This document shows positions 1 through 8,968 of a stretch of DNA of 64,000 nucleotides, one piece after another. The notes beneath the pieces were generated by a model. That model had not been told where the DNA came from, did not search any database, and saw only the letters and a list, made by a program, of their open reading frames with translations. The position numbers and the translations under genes were made by a program. This stretch comes from Chitinophaga varians (GTDB lineage: Bacteria; Bacteroidota; Bacteroidia; Chitinophagales; Chitinophagaceae). The stretch is from NCBI RefSeq assembly GCF_014529945.1, contig NZ_JACVFB010000008.1, positions 1 to 64,000 on the forward strand, given 5' to 3'. Within the stretch, counting starts at the first letter, position 1, and every line of letters starts with the position of its first letter.

Positions 1-190
1 AATGATAAACAGAGATCAAGAATAACAAAGAAAGATTAAGAAAGTAGAAATTAAGAATATAAAAAACCCTTTTCCCACTCATTTCACGAAGAGCGCCCAA
101 GAAGGCAATTTAAGAGCGTCCGGAGAAAGAACTCCTTTGCGATCTTGATTTCTTACTTAGCGCGCTTTGCGAGACAAAATTCCATACAAT

Positions 191-2356
191 ATGAAAAAAA
201 CGTTTACCGTATTATCAGGCCTGCTGCTCACCTATGCCAGCAGCCAGGGCCAGTATATCACCACCTGGATGGGCAACACGTTCTCTGATGTCAACAAACA
301 CGTAGGCAACTGTGCCCGCTCCATGTGGGTGTCTCCCCAGGGCGTGATTTATACCGCTTCCGGCTGGGACGAAAAAGGTAGAAACATAGGTATCTATCAG
401 AACGGCAATACCCTGGGCTCCATGGGTGGCAACAAAGAATCGCAGGGCTGCGCTATCGGTGGCGATGCCACTTATATCTTCACCGCCCAGGAGACGCCCA
501 ACAACGGCAAAGTGGGGCGTTACAACCGTACCACCAAAGTACGCGACCTGCTTTTCACCGTTAATACCGGCGCCAACGACGCCGTGCCGGGCATAGCGGT
601 GTCCTATGGGCGTGTATACACCAGCGATCTGGTCAACAATATGATCAAAGTATTTACCACTGGTGGTGTTGCCATCAGACAATGGTCGGTGGCCACGCCG
701 GGCGCGCTGGCTATCGACAGTAGCGGCCATCTGTGGGTAGCGCAGCTCAACAGTGGCACTGTGGCCAGTTTTGACACCACCGGCGTAGCCGGCCCGGTGA
801 TTACACTGGGCACTACGGCAAGGCCATCGGCCCTGTATGCCGACAGTGCCCGTGGTCAATTGCTGATTGGCGACCAGGGGCCAGACATGCAGATCAAGAT
901 TTATGGCAACCTAACGGGAACGCCTGTACTATCCGGGACCTTCGGCGTACAGGGTGGTTACCTTAACCAGTCCACCGCCCTCCGCGGCACCGTGGGCGAC
1001 AAACGTTTCACTCGTGTGGTGGGCATCGGTCGTGATGCAGCGGACAATCTCTATGTGCTCAACAATCCATGGGGAGGCACCTGGGACCTGGGCCGCAACG
1101 GTGCTACCGATATCCATTGTTACAACAGTGCCGGTAACCTGCAATGGACCCTGCAGGCGATGAACTTCGAAGGTAATGCCTCCGCCGATGCCGGCAGCGA
1201 CGGCACCTATTTCTACAGCGGCAATATCCTTTATTCCTATACCGGTACCGATGGCGGCGCCTACGTGGCCAATACCGTAGATCCCTACCGCTATCCGCTG
1301 GACGCCCGCATACAGATGACGGACCACGGCCGGGGCGAACACTTCGGGCATTTAGCCAATGTAAACGGGCATAAGATACTCATCGCCAACAATCAGAACG
1401 CCGATGTATTTTATCGGTATTATTTTAATGAATCTACTGATGGTTATATCGCTATACCCATGGACACTATCAGCCAGGTGCGCAACGGCTTCTGCCTCGA
1501 CTCCATCGGCGATGTATGGATATCGCAGGATAAAACCAATGCCATTCAGCATTATCCGCTGACAGGTTTTGCCGCTAATGGCAAACCTATCTATGGACCG
1601 GTGATATCCACGCCCACCCCCACTTCCATCGCACGGCTGAACCGTATAGAATATGTTCCCGCCAGTGATATGATGGTACTGGCCGGCGGCCATACCGACT
1701 GGACGCTGATTGGTAACAGAATAGAAGTGTACCGTGGCTGGAAAACCGGTAACCGTACGCCCAATCTGGTGATCACGCTGAGCCGCGCACAAGCCAAGTC
1801 CATGTCGGCCGCCGGCAACTATCTCTTTGTGGGGTACTATGCCATCCCGGATATCGACGTATTTGACCTGAGCACCGGCGCACTGGTACTCACGATGAAC
1901 ACCAGCAACCCTGCTGTGTATGTGGGCAACGACGTGGATTCACAGTATGGCATCAAAGCGTATCATCGTACCACCGGGGAATATCTTATCACCAAAGATG
2001 ATTACAACGCCAACAAAGTAGTGCTCTACCGCTGGACACCGGCACCGCCGCCGCCCACGACAGACAGCACCACTGCGGCATCAGCTACGCTCACCCGTAA
2101 TACTAACGCGGCCTTCAGGGTGTTTCCTAATCCGGTGGACAAAACACTGTATATCGATCTGAAACAAACCGCATCGAAAGGGTTTAAACTCGACATCTTT
2201 GATTTCTCCGGTAAAACCGTAAAAACCATGCAGGCAGCCAGCGCCGGCGCTATCACTGCCGATGTGGCCAATCTGATGCCCGGCTCCTACGTGTTGCGCA
2301 TCACCGATGCCGCCAGTAGCAAGGTGGTAGGGCAGCAGAAATTCATCAAGCTATAA
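191..2356 (+). CDS. T9SS-exported repeat protein, probably a beta-propeller
   Basis: Secreted protein of about 721 residues. The start at 191 gives MKKTFTV followed by a hydrophobic stretch and an A-S-S-Q-G-Q end, a normal signal peptide; an in-frame ATG at 167 would add eight polar residues in front and is less likely. The middle is a series of repeats with G-D/D-G-N turns and phrases such as IDSSGHLWVAQ and GIGRDAADNLYVLN, which resemble NHL or SMP-30-like propeller blades. The last 75 or so residues (FRVFPNPVDKTLYIDL onward, ending QQKFIKL) are a typical type IX secretion C-terminal sorting domain, so the protein should cross the outer membrane and be released or anchored. A proline-rich linker (APPPPTT) separates the two parts. 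The next gene begins 13 bases downstream on the same strand, so the two are probably cotranscribed. No enzymatic residues are evident; a binding or scaffold role is inference. Confidence 0.75.
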   Translation: MKKTFTVLSGLLLTYASSQGQYITTWMGNTFSDVNKHVGNCARSMWVSPQGVIYTASGWDEKGRNIGIYQNGNTLGSMGGNKESQGCAIGGDATYIFTAQETPNNGKVGRYNRTTKVRDLLFTVNTGANDAVPGIAVSYGRVYTSDLVNNMIKVFTTGGVAIRQWSVATPGALAIDSSGHLWVAQLNSGTVASFDTTGVAGPVITLGTTARPSALYADSARGQLLIGDQGPDMQIKIYGNLTGTPVLSGTFGVQGGYLNQSTALRGTVGDKRFTRVVGIGRDAADNLYVLNNPWGGTWDLGRNGATDIHCYNSAGNLQWTLQAMNFEGNASADAGSDGTYFYSGNILYSYTGTDGGAYVANTVDPYRYPLDARIQMTDHGRGEHFGHLANVNGHKILIANNQNADVFYRYYFNESTDGYIAIPMDTISQVRNGFCLDSIGDVWISQDKTNAIQHYPLTGFAANGKPIYGPVISTPTPTSIARLNRIEYVPASDMMVLAGGHTDWTLIGNRIEVYRGWKTGNRTPNLVITLSRAQAKSMSAAGNYLFVGYYAIPDIDVFDLSTGALVLTMNTSNPAVYVGNDVDSQYGIKAYHRTTGEYLITKDDYNANKVVLYRWTPAPPPPTTDSTTAASATLTRNTNAAFRVFPNPVDKTLYIDLKQTASKGFKLDIFDFSGKTVKTMQAASAGAITADVANLMPGSYVLRITDAASSKVVGQQKFIKL

Positions 2357-2369
2357 AAAGAAAAAAAGA

Positions 2370-5300
2370 ATGAAATATTTATGGATACTCGGGCTGTTGG
2401 TCAGCAGCGGGTATAACGGTATGGCACAAATGAAAGCGCCTGCCGACTGGGTCCACTACGAGCAGGTGCTGGGCGTGAAAAACAATCAGCGGCATTACGA
2501 CTATGACGTGAGCGTGGTCCGCGCCTCCTGCCCGACTAATGTGTTGTGGCCCGGAGAACAACCTTCGTACACCCTGCAGGTGGTGAACCGGCTCAACGAG
2601 CCGCTGGTAGCCACCGGCAGTATTGAACTGATTCCTTACGGTACCCGTGGCCTCCCCGGCGATATATGGTTGCCCGAAATGATCCGCCAGGGAGAAGTGG
2701 CCCGTGTTCCGGTGAAAGTGGACATCCCCGCTGGTGGCTACGTCAACATAGAACATTTACCCAGCATACCCGCCCGCTTTGGCGGGTATGCCCTGGTGAT
2801 GGACCTTGGGCGTTATGGCCGCCGCATGGTGACCAGCCTGGTACGTACCTTCGCCGCTAACCCACAACGGTTACAGTATCCTAAACAATCGCTCGATGAC
2901 ATGGGCGCCGATTTTCTGCAACGTATAGGCGTGCAGGCTATCCGGATGGGCGTGGATTATACGCCTACTACCGCGCCCGACTATACGCAGAAGATGCAGG
3001 AACTGGACGCCAAAATAAAAGAATACCAGTCGAAGAACATCACAGTGTTGCTGATGTTTGGCGCCGGCACTGCACCCCTGCCGCTGGGCATGCCCCGCTC
3101 CTTCCTCGATTCCAACCGTGTGATGAAAAAGACCAAGCAGGACTATGTATGGGCGCCAGGCTCCGATGCAGACTTCCAGCTGTTCGTCAACCGCCTGTGC
3201 GTGCAGTATGGATGGCCTAAGGGGCCAGTCACCGCGGTATCATTGTGGAACGAGCCCTGGGAAGGCGCTTCCATCTCCGGCTGGCAGTCAGACATTCTGC
3301 GCTACCGCGAGATATATACCGTCATGGCGCAAGCGGTGCTGGATGCACGAAAGAAAGGCGCCGACGTATTGGTAGGCGGCGGCGATTCCAATTCCAACGC
3401 GTGGGACAAACTCTTCGCCGATGGTAAAATGACCTTCCTGCCCATTTTCGATTTCTGCTCCATTCACTATCAGGGCATTGAAACGCCGGCCCTTTATCCG
3501 GAGTGGGTTAACCGCCAATCGCCCGGAGGCCGTGTAAAAATCTGGGACACCGAAAGCTGGGTAGGCAATACTGATGATCGTATAGGCCTCACCATAGCCA
3601 CCAACCGGTCCTCCGGTTATGACCGGTCCATGGGCATATACGCCGGTTACATGTACACCGGCGGCCGCGGCAGTGAACATTTCACGCAGAAAGTACGCAC
3701 GCCGGAGGGCACCAGAGAAATCACGCGTATCCCCGACACCTGGTCACAGGCCGCCGCACTGGGCGCCGTACAGCACCTGGTGGGTGAGCGCAACTTCAAC
3801 CGGTTATTGTTTCCGAACGGGCTGCCGTGGATCATGGTATTTGACGGACAAAAAAATCCTGATGACGGCACCGCTGTCATCTCCGGAGATATTGGTGAGG
3901 CCTTTGGCCCGGAAAGAGTGTTGTTCCGCGGCGTAAGGGGGCTACCGGAAATGGCCGACAAAGAACAAATAAGAACAGCCCTGGCTGCCGGCAGTGCTAC
4001 CGCTGACAGCCTGCAACAACTGCTGCAACAGTATCGTCCGTTAAGTGGCGGCCGTATGGTACTACCGGCAGCTTCCTATATCCGGCTGTATGATTTCTAC
4101 GGTAATCAGCTGTTTGCGGAGCATGGTCAGCTGACCATACCGCTCAATAGTCAGGGTTATTACCTGCGTACCGACGGGACTAAAGGCGCCTTCGCCAAGC
4201 TGTTGGCCGCGTTAAAAAACGCACGCATAGAAGGTTACGAGCCGGTGGAGATTATCGCTAAAGACATGACCGCCCGCATCTCACAGTCGCCGGTGATGCG
4301 GCTGCAGCTGACCAATATCCTCAACCGTCCCGTGAAAGGGCACCTCACAGTGGCTTTGCAGGGATTGCGTGTAACAGTGCCAGACACCGTGTTGCTCGCA
4401 CCACACGAAACCCGTACCGTCCCGGTGCAGATCACGGGCGGAGTGGCGGCTGCCAACAACACCTATCCCCTCTCCGTGCATTTCGATGCCGGCACAGACG
4501 GGATGGCCACGCATTATGAAGATATGCACGTGAATGTGGTCTCGCGGTTAAACATTCAGGTAGATGGCCGGCTGGACGACTGGCAGCAGGCGTTGCCGCA
4601 GACGGTCAGTAGCAAAGGCGCTGCCACCGTGAGCGTCACAGAAGCCGCCTGGTATCCGTTCAAAAACTTTGATACTAACGCCAACGGATATGCCAACGGA
4701 TATTTTGCCTATGATGATCATTATTTTTATTTCGCCGCTAAAGTGGCCGATAGTACGCCTCATCCCGGCACGTACCGTTTTGCGCAACGGCCGGATGACG
4801 AGTTCTTTTATCCCGATACCTCCTATGTGCTGGACATGCAGCAATCACTTATCACCAAAGAAAACAGTGTGCCTCCCACCGATGCAGGCGCTTTGCAGCT
4901 GCCCGGCAGCGACGAGCGTATCCTGCACTACTGGGAGAGCGGTGACAACACCAATGCTTTCGGGCTGGACCTCCATCTGCCGAAAGCCACGCAGGTAGCG
5001 CTGTACCTGCCGGCGCTGCGGGTATCTTCCGCCCGGCTGGAAGTGTATGATCATGCCACCGGCAAAAATCTGTTCCGTCGTACGCTTACCAATCTCTGGG
5101 GCGGCGCCTGGGAAGTGCTGCGGCTGGAAGGCGATGTGCGCATTGTGCTGCACAGCAATGCCTGGTGGTATACGGCCAAGCTGGCCGCGCTGATGTTTGA
5201 TCAGCCGTCATCCGACAGCATCTTTGTGAAAGAGGATTTTGACACCCGCGGCAACTGGAAAGGCGTATATGGCGCCTGGGGCCACCACATTGTGGGTGCA

Positions 5301-5948
5301 ATACCGCGTTTACCCGCCGGCGTTACCATCACGCCGGTGTTGAAGGAGATAAAACAGCCGTTGGTATGGCCCGCAGGCGTACGGCATTACACCTATCAGA
5401 AGAACCCCGTAACGCCCGACAACTCAGGCCTCGGGTATTCGTACGATAACGTGCTGCTGGCTTTCAACGTTATTCCCGAAGGGAAAGATGGTATGCTGGC
5501 CAATCCGCCTGGTACCATGCCGCGCTTTACCGGCTACAAATGCACCGACTATGAATATGCCTTTAACCCGGTGGCAGCGCAATATGGCGGTGGTACGGAG
5601 ATGTGGCGGCTGTTGGTACCGGGGCTTAACCGAAAACATTTCTTTCCGAGGCAACCTAAGTCGGACAAAGAAGGGGCTGTGGCCAACAGTAAGCTGGTCA
5701 TCCGGCGGGAAGGCAATACCGTGATCACCGAATGCGCGATCCCGTGGAGTGAGATACCCGACGTGAAAGCCGCTGTAGACAAAGGCCAGCGGATAAAGCT
5801 TTCCTTTCGCGTAAATGACAACGGTGCTCCCGGCAGTTGCATGGAGCTGGCCAAAGAGCGGAGCGTGTCGAAGCTGAATGCGCGTGCCTTTCATCCTGAC
5901 TGGAAAGTGCACTGGGCCAATGAAGTAGAATTTGGCGTAGAAAAATAA
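2370..5948 (+). CDS. Large secreted glycoside hydrolase, clan GH-A-like, with CBM9-like tail
   Basis: A 1192-residue exported protein with an N-terminal signal peptide ending near residue 19 (GMAQ). Residues about 45-160 look like a beta-sandwich. Residues about 180-420 look like a TIM barrel: the segment SLWNEPWEG puts a candidate acid/base Glu at 295 after Asn, the usual N-E pair of clan GH-A, and KIWDTESW puts a candidate nucleophile Glu at 395. From about residue 725 (QVDGRLDDWQQ) to the end there are CBM9-like features (DGRLDDW opening, YFAYDDHYFYFAAKVAD, and a closing segment with EIPDVKAAVDKGQ). No T9SS tail is visible although the neighbour at 191-2356 has one. The family number cannot be fixed from sequence reading; GH39- or GH5-like enzymes are the nearest impression. 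It ends one base before the convergent gene at 5950, leaving no room for a separate terminator. Confidence 0.65.
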   Translation: MKYLWILGLLVSSGYNGMAQMKAPADWVHYEQVLGVKNNQRHYDYDVSVVRASCPTNVLWPGEQPSYTLQVVNRLNEPLVATGSIELIPYGTRGLPGDIWLPEMIRQGEVARVPVKVDIPAGGYVNIEHLPSIPARFGGYALVMDLGRYGRRMVTSLVRTFAANPQRLQYPKQSLDDMGADFLQRIGVQAIRMGVDYTPTTAPDYTQKMQELDAKIKEYQSKNITVLLMFGAGTAPLPLGMPRSFLDSNRVMKKTKQDYVWAPGSDADFQLFVNRLCVQYGWPKGPVTAVSLWNEPWEGASISGWQSDILRYREIYTVMAQAVLDARKKGADVLVGGGDSNSNAWDKLFADGKMTFLPIFDFCSIHYQGIETPALYPEWVNRQSPGGRVKIWDTESWVGNTDDRIGLTIATNRSSGYDRSMGIYAGYMYTGGRGSEHFTQKVRTPEGTREITRIPDTWSQAAALGAVQHLVGERNFNRLLFPNGLPWIMVFDGQKNPDDGTAVISGDIGEAFGPERVLFRGVRGLPEMADKEQIRTALAAGSATADSLQQLLQQYRPLSGGRMVLPAASYIRLYDFYGNQLFAEHGQLTIPLNSQGYYLRTDGTKGAFAKLLAALKNARIEGYEPVEIIAKDMTARISQSPVMRLQLTNILNRPVKGHLTVALQGLRVTVPDTVLLAPHETRTVPVQITGGVAAANNTYPLSVHFDAGTDGMATHYEDMHVNVVSRLNIQVDGRLDDWQQALPQTVSSKGAATVSVTEAAWYPFKNFDTNANGYANGYFAYDDHYFYFAAKVADSTPHPGTYRFAQRPDDEFFYPDTSYVLDMQQSLITKENSVPPTDAGALQLPGSDERILHYWESGDNTNAFGLDLHLPKATQVALYLPALRVSSARLEVYDHATGKNLFRRTLTNLWGGAWEVLRLEGDVRIVLHSNAWWYTAKLAALMFDQPSSDSIFVKEDFDTRGNWKGVYGAWGHHIVGAIPRLPAGVTITPVLKEIKQPLVWPAGVRHYTYQKNPVTPDNSGLGYSYDNVLLAFNVIPEGKDGMLANPPGTMPRFTGYKCTDYEYAFNPVAAQYGGGTEMWRLLVPGLNRKHFFPRQPKSDKEGAVANSKLVIRREGNTVITECAIPWSEIPDVKAAVDKGQRIKLSFRVNDNGAPGSCMELAKERSVSKLNARAFHPDWKVHWANEVEFGVEK

Positions 5949-5949
5949 C

Positions 5950-6438
5950 TCAATCCTTAGCGAACCGTATAATCATATCCGTTACCTGGAAGCTGCTGCG
6001 GGCAGGCTTTTTCTCTCCGGGCACCACCAATCTGAAAGGCCCTTTTCCGGCGGGCAGCGGTTGTCCGCCGGATTCATCTGCCAGTATCACCACTCTGTCG
6101 GTAAAACTGCTGTCCAGTTCCGCCAGTGAGAACAGCACCTCATAGCCATCAGCACACCGTACCAGCAGGTATTTGCTGAGATTCTCCCCTCTTAATGTTT
6201 TGCCGGTAGTGACACCCGCCTGTTCCAGAATTTCCTGGACAGGTACCCCCGTATAGGCATGATCGTTACCGTCACGGTCTTTTAGCGAAACAGTGGTACG
6301 TTTCATCTGGCGCAGGTTTTCGGGATAGAGCGTCAGCGGACGGGCCACTTCTCCGGATACTTTCACCACCGGCTTTTGTTGAGCTATGGCGTTGATTCCC
6401 ATGAGCAGCAGCAGTCCTAAAAAACAGTTTTTTATCAT
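5950..6438 (-). CDS. Exported sulfite-oxidase-fold (molybdopterin domain-like) protein
   Basis: A 162-residue protein with a signal peptide (MIKNCFLGLLLLMGINAIAQ). The mature part begins VKVSGEVARPLTL, and carries GVPVQEILEQAGV and YLLVRCADGYEVLFSLAELD, the pattern of the Oxidored_molyb (sulfite oxidase catalytic) domain in its small stand-alone form. The Cys in LLVRCADGY is not at the place where the Mo-ligating Cys sits in canonical enzymes, so cofactor binding is doubtful; many such short proteins probably do not bind molybdopterin. It lies four bases downstream of the dihaem peroxidase gene and is surely cotranscribed with it. Product family fairly sure, function unknown. Confidence 0.65.
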   Translation of the reverse strand: MIKNCFLGLLLLMGINAIAQQKPVVKVSGEVARPLTLYPENLRQMKRTTVSLKDRDGNDHAYTGVPVQEILEQAGVTTGKTLRGENLSKYLLVRCADGYEVLFSLAELDSSFTDRVVILADESGGQPLPAGKGPFRLVVPGEKKPARSSFQVTDMIIRFAKD

Positions 6439-6442
6439 CGAC

Positions 6443-7504
6443 TTAATTATTATTAAAAGGATTGGAAAAACGTGGATCAGTGATAAAGGTTGAATCGGTG
6501 AGCATATGCAGAAAAGCCAGCAGGTCTTTTTTCTCCCGGCCGGTGAGGCGCAACGGCTGTTGTAAAAAGGGGCTCAGTGTTTCACTGTGCGCAACGTGCT
6601 CACTGTAATGATCGATCACACTTTCCAGATCGGGGAAGCGGCCATCATGCATATATGGCGCCGTGAGGGCGATATTACGCAGCGTAGCCACCCTGAAACG
6701 GCCTTTATCATAAGCCTGTCCCGTGATCAGCTGTCGGCCGGCATCCGCGGGCAGGCTGTCCAGCCCGTTGTTATGAAACAGGTCACTGTATGTTTTAGGT
6801 CCCCCGTGGCAGTGTGCGCAGCCTGCCCCGCGGATACCCCGCGCCGTATCCGTGTTGGCATAGAACAACGTGATACCGTTGCTTTCAGCAACTGACGGCT
6901 GGTATTTTCCCTGTAAATATTGATCATAGCGGGAGTTGGCCGAAATAAGCGTGCGTTCAAACTGCGCCAGGGCTTTCACGATGCGGTCGCCCGTAATGCT
7001 GTCGGACCCAAACGCGCGGCGGAAGAGTGCCGGGTAGCGCCGTTGCCTTTGCAGTTTAGCAGCAGCTACTTCCAGCGACTGGCCCATTTCGTGCGCAGCG
7101 GTGAGCGGCGTGACCGCCTGCTCTTCCAGGCTGGCGGCGCGGCCGTCCCAGAAAAGCTGCCGTACCCACAGCAAATTGGCCAGTGACATGGTATTGCGGG
7201 GTTGCAGCACCCCGTCGGCACCGGCGCTGAAACGTTTGCCATCGGTAAAAGCTTTTGCCTGCTGGTGGCAGGTGGCGCAATTCATCTGATCGGTGGAAGA
7301 CAAAGCTTTTTCATAGAACAGTCGCCGTCCCAGCGCTATCCCATCTTCCGTAACCGGATTACCGGCGGGCAAAAACACCCGGTTGCCAAAATAGTCCGGC
7401 CACGACAGGGTTACCGGCACAGGCACCCGGCTGGCGGGCATCTGCGCCGTCATGATCACCATCATCAGCAACAGTCCTGATAATATCGCTTTACGGGACA
7501 ACAC
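6443..7504 (-). CDS. Dihaem cytochrome c peroxidase family protein (CcpA/MauG type)
   Basis: A 353-residue periplasmic protein with an N-terminal hydrophobic export segment (residues about 5-20). Two haem-binding CXXCH motifs are present: CATCH at 76-80 and CAHCH at 229-233, spaced as in bacterial dihaem peroxidases, with the conserved FWDGRAASLEEQA segment (about 118-130) and a C-terminal YMHDGRFPDLESVIDHY motif typical of the family. Such proteins reduce hydrogen peroxide with electrons from small cytochromes, or oxidise protein side chains in the MauG branch; which applies here cannot be told. The downstream partner is the sulfite-oxidase-fold gene at 5950-6438. The 152-base gap to the divergent OmpA-type gene should hold both promoters. 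Confidence 0.88.
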   Translation of the reverse strand: MLSRKAILSGLLLMMVIMTAQMPASRVPVPVTLSWPDYFGNRVFLPAGNPVTEDGIALGRRLFYEKALSSTDQMNCATCHQQAKAFTDGKRFSAGADGVLQPRNTMSLANLLWVRQLFWDGRAASLEEQAVTPLTAAHEMGQSLEVAAAKLQRQRRYPALFRRAFGSDSITGDRIVKALAQFERTLISANSRYDQYLQGKYQPSVAESNGITLFYANTDTARGIRGAGCAHCHGGPKTYSDLFHNNGLDSLPADAGRQLITGQAYDKGRFRVATLRNIALTAPYMHDGRFPDLESVIDHYSEHVAHSETLSPFLQQPLRLTGREKKDLLAFLHMLTDSTFITDPRFSNPFNNN

Positions 7505-7656
7505 TTTTTTACCGGTAAATATAACAGAAAGCGGTCAACGTTTCCCTAAACCGTAACTTCGGGAAAAAATAACACGCCCCCTGCGGAATGTATGTTCTAC
7601 CAACGTACCTTGCAGGGCATTTTATCCATTATTTCAGAAACCATATTGTTGTTATC

Positions 7657-8937
7657 ATGAAAAAGGCAATTCTGTTGCTCGGTATCTGTGCCGTAGCAAG
7701 TACTACACAGGCCCAATTATTTGACCGCATCAAAAATAAAGTACAGCAGAAAGTCAATGAGAAGATTGACAAAACCATTGACGACGCTACCGCTCCCAAA
7801 AAGAAAAGCGATCAGGGCACCACTAACGCCGGTAGCACTTCCTCTTCCGGAGAAACGGTTAACAACGCCCCGGCAGCCAATACCAGCGGCCCTGTGAACA
7901 CGGACATCAAATCCTATTCCCGGTTTGATTTTGTGCCGGGAGAAAAAATCATCATGCACGAGAATTTCGCGCAGGATGCCGTGGGCGAGTTCCCCGGCCA
8001 GTGGAACACCCGTTCCGGCGCAGAAATCGTGACGGTAAGCAACCGTCCCGGCAAATGGCTGGCGATCAAACAGGACGGCATTTTCTACCCGGAATATCTG
8101 ACCAGCAATCTGCCTGACAACTTCACCCTACAGGTAGATGTCATGGCCAGCAATGGCATTGCAGGCATCGGTAAGCTGACGGTGAGCGTGTTAAAGGCCA
8201 GCGACGCTAACGAGAAATTCGATCTGGGCGATGGTGATCATATCATGTCTCCTTCCTTTAAGGTGAGTTTAGCGCCTAAATCGTCCGGCGATGGTTTCCT
8301 CAGTTATTCGTCCAACGTGATCGGCAGCAATACCATCAATGGCTTGCCGGTATTCAACGTACCGAAGAAAAACTATGTACGGTTATCGCTCTGGCGCCAG
8401 AAACAACGGGTACGCGTATACCTTGACAGTACCAAGATACTGGACCTGCCGCGTGCACTGGATGCCGGCGCCGTACTCAACACCCTCGCATTTGCAGCGT
8501 ACGCTCCCGACTACGACAAAAACGATGGTACTTTTTACATCAGTAATATCACCCTGGCCGTAGGCGCGCCCGATACCCGCAACAAACTGATGACCGAAGG
8601 CAAATTCATCTCCCATGGTATCCTCTTCGATACCAACAGCGATCAGATCAAACCGGAGTCCTACGGTGCGCTGAAAGATATCGCCAATGTGCTCTCAGAA
8701 AATGCGGCCGTTAAAGTAAAAATCGTTGGCCATACCGATGCAGATGGCAACGACAAGCTGAACCTGGACCTGTCCAAACGCCGCGCTGACGCGGTGAAGA
8801 CGGCCCTCGGCAAAGACTTCGGCATCGATGTGGCCCGCCTGGAAACTGACGGTAAAGGTAAAACACAGCCTATCGACAATAACAACACCGAAATAGGCAA
8901 GGCCAACAACCGCAGAGTAGAATTTATCAAATTATAA
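7657..8937 (+). CDS. OmpA-family envelope protein
   Basis: About 426 residues from the ATG at 7657 (MKKAILLLGICAVASTTQAQ, a clean signal peptide); the reading frame is open further upstream to 7588 but that extension has no export character. After the signal comes a short charged helix (FDRIKNKVQQKVNEKIDKTIDD) and a Ser/Asn/Gly-rich linker, then a central beta-rich domain of about 180 residues resembling a concanavalin-like fold. The last 110 residues are an OmpA C-terminal peptidoglycan-binding domain: GILFDTNSDQIKPES, VKIVGHTDADGN and LSKRRADAVK. It probably ties the outer membrane to the cell wall. Conserved in Bacteroidota with this same arrangement as far as known; no specific function can be given. 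Confidence 0.85.
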   Translation: MKKAILLLGICAVASTTQAQLFDRIKNKVQQKVNEKIDKTIDDATAPKKKSDQGTTNAGSTSSSGETVNNAPAANTSGPVNTDIKSYSRFDFVPGEKIIMHENFAQDAVGEFPGQWNTRSGAEIVTVSNRPGKWLAIKQDGIFYPEYLTSNLPDNFTLQVDVMASNGIAGIGKLTVSVLKASDANEKFDLGDGDHIMSPSFKVSLAPKSSGDGFLSYSSNVIGSNTINGLPVFNVPKKNYVRLSLWRQKQRVRVYLDSTKILDLPRALDAGAVLNTLAFAAYAPDYDKNDGTFYISNITLAVGAPDTRNKLMTEGKFISHGILFDTNSDQIKPESYGALKDIANVLSENAAVKVKIVGHTDADGNDKLNLDLSKRRADAVKTALGKDFGIDVARLETDGKGKTQPIDNNNTEIGKANNRRVEFIKL

Positions 8938-8968
8938 ATAACCGGAATCCTGCACTATTTTTAGTGTT

